NCBI GenBank assembly: GCA_037039925.1
Contig: JAXRKP010000364.1
Span: 192,001-256,000, forward strand
Source of the DNA: Doris montereyensis
Taxonomy: Eukaryota; Mollusca; Gastropoda; Nudibranchia; Dorididae
Direction of reading: 5' to 3'
DNA: 64,000 nucleotides
In this document: positions 55,986 to 64,000 of the stretch, in pieces
Numbering within the stretch: position 1 is the first letter of the stretch
Layout: every line of letters begins with the position of its first letter
Notes under the pieces: generated by a model
Database searches by the model: none
The model's input: the letters and a program-made list of their open reading frames with translations, nothing else
Told to the model about the DNA's origin: nothing
Translations under genes and position numbers: made by a program

Positions 55986-56526
55986 GATCCATATAATTGA
56001 GTTGAGAGATGCATGTAGTGTTATAGAATGGCAAGATAGATCTTTACGAATACTTTGTGGGAGAATGATTTAAAGAGATTTTATATTTCACTGTGTTTTA
56101 TGTTGAATTCAATCTTTGTGATATATAGCCTATTACAGATGAGATGATCAGTGTTGTGGATCTTTGAATTCATTGATACTTCTGTTTATTCCAATGTTTG
56201 ATATGCAATTAAGAATGATGTATAATGACAGGTATAAGTGAAAAAGAAAGAATTGTTATGGTGCAGTGTTGGAAAACAATCATGAGTATAACATTCATGT
56301 GTACAGTATCAATGTTTGTTGTCAGTAACATTGAATATTAAAATATTTTTTTCTAAATATTTACAAACAAAATGTTATTTTTTTTTATTTTTCTAATGTT
56401 CATCATAGTAGTTTTCTTTGTTTTGTTATTTTTCATCTTTATTGGTTTACTCTTTTTATTTTTCATCTTTATTGTTTTACTCTTTTATTTTTCATCTTTA
56501 TTGTTTACTCTTTTCACCTCTCTGTG

Positions 56527-56660
56527 TGGGTGGCTGACAGGTGTTGCTGGTAGCTATTATTTCTTTCCTTTCCATTCTTTCACATATCTTGCATCTTGCC
56601 ATTTCCTCTTAATTCACCCTGAGATCATCAGACATGGTGGACAGGGTAAATTCAAATGGG
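56527..56660 (+). repeat. Short dispersed repeat, family 4
   Basis: The best full-length copy: GGGTGGCTGACAGGTGTTGC, TTCTTTCCTTTCCATTCTTT, ATCTTGCCATTTCCTCTTAA, TTCACCCTGAGATCATCAGA and ATGGTGGACAGGGTAAATTC. It lies 3' of WASHC5 in the gene's orientation. Confidence 0.7.
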
Positions 56661-56789
56661 AAAAAAGAAGAAAATATTCAAAGCTTTATCTATCGCAAAC
56701 AGTTAATGAGATTAACAGCGTGATTCGAAGCTCTGACGTATGGTTCAGTTGAGTTAGACTAGAACCTTGCTATTCTGCTAAACAGTTTT

Positions 56790-57050
56790 GAAGGGGGACC
56801 CTGCTGCAAGATGTTGTGGGTTCAAAAACGGTCAAAACAATTTCTTGATTTTTTTTCAAATAAAATCTACCCCCCTGGTCTAGGTAGGTGAATCACAATA
56901 ATAAGAAGGTCCTGTGTGCAGATCACAACACTCTGTGCACATTAAAAATCCCTTTGGCTGTTTAATTTACAAGGCAAAATCAGAAATCCTACCAAAACCC
57001 CCAAGATCACTGTAGTTGTGGATGTGGGTAAAATCAAACAAAAATTTTTT
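56790..57050 (+). repeat. tRNA-headed SINE (family 2)
   Basis: The head region contains TGTTGTGGGTTCAAAAACGG (B-box-like). Then CCCTGGTCTAGGTAGGTG, GGTCCTGTGTGCAGATCACA and a tail ending GTAGTTGTGGATGTGGGT. Plus-strand orientation. Confidence 0.7.
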
Positions 57051-57778
57051 TAACTATTCAATGCACACCTTCATTGATCTTGACCCTCACTGATAATGAC
57101 TATATTTCAAGAAGACAAATCAGCAGCGCACACAAGTAGAGCAACCCAAGATCTTTTGGTTTATAATCAGATCCAGTTTATTACTAAAGACGATTGGTCA
57201 CCATTACTTAGGCTTAAGTCTTGACTTGAATCCCATGGGTTACACCCGTACAGGAATCACTATCCGAAAAAGTTTACAAAGGTTGTACGCGCTTCTCCAT
57301 AGAACAAGAACTAAAGTGTATTATAAAAGAAGCTTGAGATAGGATAACAATTGAAGAATTATGAATGGCAATTTCTTCATGGAAGCGACGACTATGCACA
57401 GTTGTTAAACAAGACTGTGGCTCAATAGACAATCTAAAAAATTGATGTGTCAAATTTGTGTGTCATGATATTTTAATTTCAAAGTGACCTTACTATAACA
57501 TTTGTATCTAATTAAATAATCACATGATTTAAATTAAATTTTCTACAATTATTAAATGTATGTTGATCTAGATATATGGCATGATTTTCAAAAACAAGTG
57601 TATATTATTTATTGAGCTGACTGTCCACAAAAAGTAACACATACCATATCTAAAAAACTGAAGGTACGAAAAGGATAAAATCACGGAAATTATGCGTTAT
57701 TTTTGGTGGACGGTATATATAGATCTACTGTACATATAAATGTAGTCAGTTGGCTGAGAGACTAAAATTTTCCTATAT

Positions 57779-58290
57779 AATAATAATAATAATTGATAAT
57801 TTGCGCCAATATCCATAAAAATATGCTCAAAGGCACTTTACAATGACAGTGTGATATGGAACATTATGATTCAAGCAGGGAGACAATGATACTATAGTGC
57901 ATACCTAGATAATTAATAATAATACATCAAAAAGACGAAAACACACATAAGCTATAACAATCACGCATTCAACTTAGGGTATCGAATGCAGAACGAAAAA
58001 GTTCTATTTTCAATGATCTTTTGAAAAAGTTGAGTGATTTGAAATTTCATGTATGAGGTGACAGAGAGTTCCAGACAGCAGGCCCAGAAAATGTAAAGGT
58101 ACCATGGAAAAATTTAGATTTTGACATTTTACGATCAAGTGATAAGACATTACAGCATCTAAGCTGCAACTTGGATGATGAACATTAATAAGTGATTTCA
58201 GATACTCAGGGGCATCATCATGGTAAATGCATTTAAAAACAAGACAAGCCAATTTAAACTCAATTCTCTTCGAAGGCATTACCGAGGCAT
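57779..58290 (-). mobile_element. CR1/L2-group LINE fragment (reverse transcriptase C-terminus and 3' end)
   Basis: On the minus strand, 58279 down to 58010 encodes RIEFKLACLVFKCIYHDDAP, EYLKSLINVHHPS and PLHFLGLLSGTLCHLIHEIS, which follows the conserved pattern after the RT domain of CR1/L2/Rex-type LINEs. The element ends with a TTG-TAAAGTGCCTTTGAG-type 3' end and an (ATT)n tail at 57779-57795. Only the last 0.5 kb is present, so it is 5'-truncated and dead. The clade is inferred from pattern, not from a search. Confidence 0.6.
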
Positions 58291-58628
58291 TATCAAGTAA
58301 TTATTGGTTTACTAAAACTAAGGATACTGGCATGACACCATTACTTGGAAATTGTTATCACCGTTTTATATTTCTGGCTTTCTTTGTACCTGTGGAGGAT
58401 GTAGATGAAGATGTCAACCAGCAAGTGAAGACATGATAACATAAACTTAGTATTTGTTACCGGATTAAATGTAAAAGTACCAAAGGAAAATGTAAACACA
58501 TATTTTAATTTCAACAATCTTTTCAGTTTTGTGCAGGTTATATTTTTTTCTATGAAATTTGAAATAAAAGTGTAATAAGTAAAACAACCGGCAGTGGACA
58601 TGTAAGCACCTGTACGGGGAGTAGATGA

Positions 58629-58860
58629 TCCCGCCCTCCACGAGTCTCCTGCTGCCTTGCAGGCGGGTCTTGGTTGACCAAAGGCTAAGGGAATTAACCC
58701 TGACAGAAAACAACCTGCTGCCTTGCAGGCCGGTCTTGAATGACCAAAGGCTAAGGGAGTTAACCCTGATAGAAAATAACAACCTGCTGCCTTGCAGGCT
58801 GTTCTTGAATGGCTGAAGGCTAAGGGAGTTAACCCTGACAGAAAATAACAAGGCCTGGTA
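58629..58860 (+). repeat. Three tandem 5' monomers of the LINE
   Basis: Three imperfect units of about 70 bp, each starting CCTGCTGCCTTGCAGGC and ending AACCCTGA.AGAAAA, sit directly 5' of the endonuclease region. CCTGC..GCAGG is itself a small palindrome. They resemble promoter monomers in other LINEs, but that role is inference. Confidence 0.8.
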
Positions 58861-61706
58861 GGGAGCCTCAAGGTGGCAGCCCCACCTTCTACCAAGGGTA
58901 CAGTTGGCTAATCCCCTGCTTATCCAAAACAACCTGATTCAGAGAAGTAAAACAAATATAACCGGCTTGATCTTTGGAAGACGAACTTGGAAACGAACAC
59001 GGACTGTGATTTTGGGAACATGGAACGTTAGGGCAATAAATGGAAAAGAGTTAAAATTAGTTGAAGAAATGGAAAAATTCAAAGTAGATATTTTGGCCAT
59101 TACAGAAACAAAGAAAAAAGGATAAGGAATAGAAAATGTAGGACCAAATAATATTTTAATCTTCTCAGGACTAGATTTCAAATATAGAGCTAGAGCAGGA
59201 GTAGGCCTTCTAGTACATAAAAGACATGAAAAGCTACTAGAAAGTTGGAAATTTATAAGCCCATGGCTATTAGAGGTAAATATTAAATCAAAAGGACAAG
59301 AAATTAAATTATTAATAGCTTATGGACCAAACGAAGACGCAACTAAAGAAGAAAAAGATATCTTCGAAAACGATTTACAAATAGCTGCAGAGAATCTTAA
59401 ATCCAAACAGAAACTAATGCTTTTAGGAGATTTAAATGCTAGAGTAGGCAACAATGTAGAAACGTCAGGAGAAGCAATAGGTAAAGAAGGAGAGACAACA
59501 ACTTCTCCAAATTGAGAGAGACTCGTAGATTTTTGCCTAAAGAATAACATGAAAATAGCCAACACCTTTTTTCCTCATAAAGATATTCACAAATATACAA
59601 GAGTAAATGAAGACAGGTGTGAAAAGTCAATGATAGACTACATAATAGTTAGCAGCTCCTCTTTTACAGTACATTGGATGCAAGAGTAAACAGAGGAGCA
59701 GAAATATTTAGTGATCATCACTTAGTGATTGCCAAAATGAGATTACTGAATGAGGAAAACAAACAGAAAAGGAAAGAGAAGAAAGCTACTAAACTCAAAA
59801 TAGAGGAATTAAAAGTAGTAAAACAGGTATATCAATCTAGGATAAAACGATTTATCAGTGAAAGACAGATGGATCTGAATGATAGCACAATAGAAGAAAA
59901 GTGGCAGATGTATAAAGAAACACTCCTCAGTTGTACTGAAGGGGTCTGTAGTAGTAAACAAATTAAAGGAGATAGGAAAAGAACAGCATGGTGGAATAAA
60001 AATGTCAAGACTAAGATCAAAGATAAGAAGGATGCCTGGAAGAAATACTTGCAAACAAAGAGACCAGAGAATATGATAGATTACATGAATAAAAGAACTA
60101 TCGCCAAAGAGGAAGTGAGGAAAGCCAAACAGGAACAATGAGAAGAGTTTGGACAAAGACTCCAAGAAAGGAGGAATAATGAAAGAAGACAGCGAAATCA
60201 TGGAAACATGGAGAAACATTTTCACCAATTACATAATCCCTCAACCAAGGGAGAGTAGCAGACAAACTACTACATACAATATGCCAACAAGCATGGAAGT
60301 CCAAACAGGTGCCAGACAACTGGAAAAGGGCAACGGTAGTACCAATAGATAAGAAATGATCAACTATGGAATGCTCAAACTATAGAGGGATATCACTACT
60401 TAGCATTCCAGGAAAAGTATATGCCAGGATACTGGAAATGAGACTAAGGAAAAGAGCAGAGGATCAGATTGAAGAGCATCAGAGTGTATTTAGACCAGAA
60501 AGAAGTGTACAAGACCACATATTTACAATTAAACAAATCATAGAAAAATTCTTTGAGAGAAACATTGACTTGCACCTGTGTTTTATTGACTTAGAAAAGG
60601 CATTTGACACTGTGATGAGGGACGAACTATGGCATTCCTTAAAATAACACAATGTAGAGCAAAATTTAATAGAAGCCATTAAAGGGTTTTACAATAAACC
60701 AACATGTGCAGTGAGAGTAGCTGGAAATGTATCAGAAGAATTTGATGTAGATATAGGAGTAAGACATGGTTGTAGCTTAAGTCCTCTTTTGTTCATCACA
60801 TTTAAGGATTCAGTCGCAAAGGCATCCTCAAAAATGAAGAAAATGAATGTAGGTATGTGGAAGCTCAAACTAGTAAATGTATCAATGCTTTCATTTGCCG
60901 ATGATTTAGTTCTGTTTGGAAAATCAGAAAGTGACCTTCAGTCAAATATCAACATTATGAACAATGAACTAAATAAAATAGGAATGAGAATAAATGCAAA
61001 GAAAACCAAAACAATGCTAGTAACTAGGGAAGCTAAAAAACCCACAAAATCTTAAATTGGGCAGGGAGTATTTAGAACAAGTTCAAAGCTGCAATTACCT
61101 AGGAGTAATGATTAACTCAGAGGGAAAACTAACAGAAGAAATCAGCCAGAGAATCAAAAAGGCAAGTGCAATATATAACCATCTAGGATTAGGAAAGGCA
61201 TTTGTAAGTAAGCAAGAATTGTCAACAATAACCAAAATGGCAGTATACAATACAGTTTATTGTCCTACTCTCCTCTATGGCAGTGAAACTTGGACTTAAG
61301 ACAGTAGAGAACACAGTAGAGTACAGGCAGCTGAAATGAAATATCTAAGAAGAGTGGTAGGAAAAGCTAAACGAGACAAAATCAGAAACACAACAATACG
61401 AGATCAAACCAAAGCAGACGGCATACAAACTAAGATAGAAACAAATCAATTGAGATGGTTTGGGCATGTAAATAGAATGAATGACAAATAGAATAGCTAA
61501 ATCAGTATACAGTGCTAAAGCCCAAGGTAAAAGACCAAAAGGCAGACCTTGGAGGAAGTGGGAAGAAGATATAAAAGAGGCATTGAAGCATAGAAATTAA
61601 TCCTGGAAGGAAACAGAAAATGCAGAAAGATCATCTCGGGCATCTGAACCCATACACCGAAAGGTAGAATGGGAACTGATAAAGAAAGAAAGAAAGAAAG
61701 AAAGTA
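58629..61706 (+). mobile_element. RTE-type non-LTR retrotransposon, long but dead copy
   Basis: Order: a 5' tandem-repeat region (58629-58860); an endonuclease domain from about 59017 (GTWNVRAING, AITETKKKG, then GDLNARVG at about 59425-59449 and a SMIDYIIV block); a coiled linker; reverse transcriptase with NYRGISLLSIPGKVYARILE, FIDLEKAFDTV, GVRHGCSLSPLLF and FADDLVLFG (about 60893); C-terminal [12 protein letters not shown]; and a 3' end of AAAG repeats near 61682-61704. At least three in-frame stops (after KKG, after TTTSPN and after WHSLK) and several frameshifts disable it. The CFDP2-like endonuclease and the RWFGHV tail suggest the RTE clade, which I infer. Same family as 29279-30263. 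Confidence 0.85.
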
Positions 61707-61922
61707 AAACAAATGTAATGAAAATATTGACTGATTGGTATGATATTTAATATAACAAATGGGAGGAAAAGTCACTGAGTGTGGTATAATCACTTACTCT
61801 CCGATATATATGCTATGATTGCCTTTGATATACATAAAGTGAGTATTTTATCAGGTAAGTTACTCCAAATTATCGAGACAGCCTATGCCAAGAGTCTATA
61901 ATGGAGTTGGAAGTAACATCGT

Positions 61923-61996
<74 letters not shown>

Positions 61997-62717
61997 TGTA
62001 ACCAATACAGGCCTTTGTCCATCGCTTAGCAAAGTTTATAGAGCCGGCTGTGCTGACATTGGGACATGATTGGCCAAGCCCACAAACTAAATAATAATAT
62101 CAGCTACGTGCTGATACACTTTACAGGTAGATCAGATCTATATAGATCTATGTAATAAGTAAGGATTAGCTTGCGCTGATGATAAGTCACTGACCCAAGT
62201 AGATTCAAGTGGCAAGCATAATGCCATTCAGACGTTTGCATACGTAGTTTTCTTGGCCTAGACCTATCTCTGAAGGCACCAAGACATCTGTTTACTCCCA
62301 GACTTCTGCAAATAAATGCTGTTTTTCTCCAGTAAGCCATAGCATTAGCAGCGCAAAATTGCCCACCTGGATAGATCTAGTGTTTAGATTCTGGAACTAA
62401 ATCAAAATTCCCCTAAAATGCATATAGCTTTAGCTCTAGATTTTTAGGCCTAATCTAGATCTAGGCTTAGATTTTTCAAAAGAAAAAGTATACAGCTAGA
62501 TCTAGAATAGATTCTAAGATCTTCAGTTGTACCACTAGTTTCTACATCAACCACAGCTGTTGTAGGCCCTTACTCGGAATGATTGAATCCACCTGGCTGA
62601 ACAATTTACAGAAGTTTGTCTGCTGAGTCTTACTATTTCTAAAACTTGATTAGGCTAGGCCTTCTTATGTAGAATATAATAGACTGAAGGGGTATAATAT
62701 ATGGATTAATTCATATA
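61707..62717. other. 5' flank of the SELENON-like gene, with (GA)n
   Basis: Contains a (GA)n run at 61925-61990 with a short G-tract, and CTAGAT-rich sequence at 62380-62515. The promoter and 5' UTR of the downstream gene probably lie here but cannot be delimited. Confidence 0.5.
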
Positions 62718-63659
62718 ATGTCTAAATCCTCGGAAATGACAGAAAAGAAAATGAAAAATAATGAGGAAAAAGAAAAAATTTGACGAAGTCCAAATTGGAC
62801 TTAAAGGAGAAAGCTGAAAATGACAAACTACAAAACAAGAAAAAAGTACAAATTCAAGCAAGAAGTGGATCTACCAATCTTTGTTATCGGAGCAAGGGAC
62901 TCTCAAATACGAATTCAATTACTGTTAACATTCCTCGATGGATCTATTGTCATCTTTCAATAGTGGTCGTCCTTCTTGCAATAATAATGGGTTTTGTTTT
63001 GACCAGTTATAACAGGCATCGATTGAAACTGATGCGTTAGATGTTACAGAAGCGTTGGGCTGGGAAGCCGTAGATGTATTTTCAAGCCTTGACAAAGATG
63101 GAGATTTTTCCCTCAGTCTCCAAGAAGCGAAGCCATTGCTTGCACATTTTATTGGACATACATCGCAGGTATAGTATAATAAGATTTGGATGGGTTTTTT
63201 TTTTTAATTTAAGAGATTTTCAGAAAGTTAGCGGGGGGGGGGGGGGGGGTGGGTGGATTCTACTGAGAGAAAAAATAAAATAAAAGAACAAAACTTAATT
63301 TGTTTGTAACTGATGAAGGAAATTTTATCATTAAGTCAGTTGTCTGCATATATTTATTTTCTCTGTTTTACTTCTTTTTTTTTCTAAGAATTATATATGA
63401 GATGAGAGTAAAAATCAATCAAAAACGGTTTGTTTTATTCTGTGTTATCATTTGTTTCAGTCAGATATTAAATATCTTCTTTTTTTCCTTCTCAAAAAAT
63501 TTATTATTAGAGTTTATCATTTTGTTATCATATTATCTGCTTCAGGATAAAAATATGATCACAGATATCAATATCAAGCCTGGTGAAGATACCATTTGGA
63601 TAGAAGCAAAACTCATTCCATTGAACCTTTCAACAATGACAAAAGACTTTATACACGAT
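62718..63659 (+). CDS. SELENON: Selenoprotein N-like, N-terminal part (exons 1-2; gene continues beyond the window)
   Basis: SELENON is an ER-resident type II membrane selenoprotein with a luminal EF-hand that senses calcium and regulates SERCA by redox. Exon 1 (62718-63168, ATG 62718, then GT) encodes a Lys-rich cytosolic lead, a membrane segment WIYCHLSIVVVLLAIIMGFV (about 62939-63010) and VFSSLDKDGDFSLSLQEAKP with an EF-hand loop (D-K-D-G-D-F-S-L-S-L-Q-E, 63091-63126). Exon 2 (63546-63659) encodes EDTIWIEAKLIPLNLSTMTK, matching the family's segment after the EF-hand. Two frame breaks lie in exon 1 (A6 at 62773-62778, and about 63010-63030). The catalytic SCUG region and SECIS are outside the window. 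The name rests on order, spacing and short similarity. Confidence 0.78.
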
Positions 63660-64000
63660 GTAAGTTCAGTGAAAAGAAATTTTACAATACTTACTGCTTT
63701 CATTATTCTGATCTTTTTTTTATGGTTCACCAAAACCACCTCTTCTCCAGCTGCTTTTGCAACTGCAATATTATCAATATCTGTCTGAATACTCTTGTTT
63801 CACTCCTTGACAATTTTTTCTTCACAATTAAAGTAGATTGTAAAAGTGATGTAACAAATTATGATAAAATGGAAATTTTAAGGTTGAGGAATCAAATTGA
63901 CTCTCATTTGATGAGGTAAATCACATGCACAAACTCACGCATACACACATGCATACAAACTTATGGGAAATGTTATCATTGTCCATGAAAACATTGGATT
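63660..64000 (+). other. Start of SELENON-like intron 2
   Basis: Follows a GTAAGT donor at 63660. A short open stretch ending MEILRLRNQIDSHLMR before a GTAAAT (near 63918) could be read as an exon, but it has no match to the expected next SELENON segment, so it is left as intron. Confidence 0.45.

Noticed and set aside
58341..58932. 155- and 184-residue minus-strand frames with repeated SLS and PLAF motifs
   Set aside because: They are antisense translations of the three tandem LINE monomers.

Overview
This is AT-rich animal nuclear DNA. It holds two complete protein-coding genes with many introns, the 5' end of a third, and a dense layer of mobile elements and simple repeats. The protein sequences, the mix of elements (Tigger/pogo, hAT, piggyBac-like, RTE- and CR1-type LINEs, tRNA-headed SINEs) and the scattered CTAGAT arrays fit an invertebrate, most likely a mollusc and perhaps a gastropod. 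That placement is inference.

Layout. From 1 to 4574 there is only repeat-rich DNA: a SINE split by a Tigger insertion, a second SINE and a short dispersed repeat. From 29005 down to 4575 on the minus strand lies CSE1L (exportin-2/CAS), rebuilt as 26 coding exons. It starts with an importin-beta N-terminal domain and ends at a TGA in exon 26. From 29043 to 34661 a roughly 5.6 kb divergent spacer separates the two genes. It carries a 5'-truncated RTE-type LINE, a hAT-like MITE with an 8-bp target duplication, local duplications and about 0.6 kb of trinucleotide arrays. From 34662 to 54284 on the plus strand lies WASHC5 (strumpellin), rebuilt as 28 coding exons. From 54285 to 62717 is a second intergenic block with SINEs, a CR1-like LINE fragment and a longer but dead RTE-type LINE with 5' tandem monomers. 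From 62718 onward are the first two coding exons of a type II membrane EF-hand protein that matches the N-terminus of selenoprotein N; the gene runs off the window.

Function. CSE1L returns importin-alpha to the cytoplasm with RanGTP. WASHC5 is the strumpellin subunit of the endosomal actin-nucleating WASH complex. SELENON is an ER calcium-linked selenoprotein. No shared pathway is apparent; these look like independent housekeeping neighbours.

The most important caveat is that the exons carry about 13 small frame-breaking indels (8 in WASHC5, 3 in CSE1L, 2 in SELENON), many in homopolymers, while the splice sites around them are intact. This looks like an unpolished long-read consensus rather than gene death, and automatic gene models here are likely to be broken or falsely split. 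I found no convincing undescribed multi-gene system. The more unusual signals are two consecutive GC-AG introns in CSE1L, a Tigger insertion whose empty site can be read from a sister SINE, two piggyBac-like insertions each close to a CSE1L splice donor, a short repeat family always in the sense orientation of the nearby gene, and an exact 71-bp duplication across a WASHC5 splice donor.
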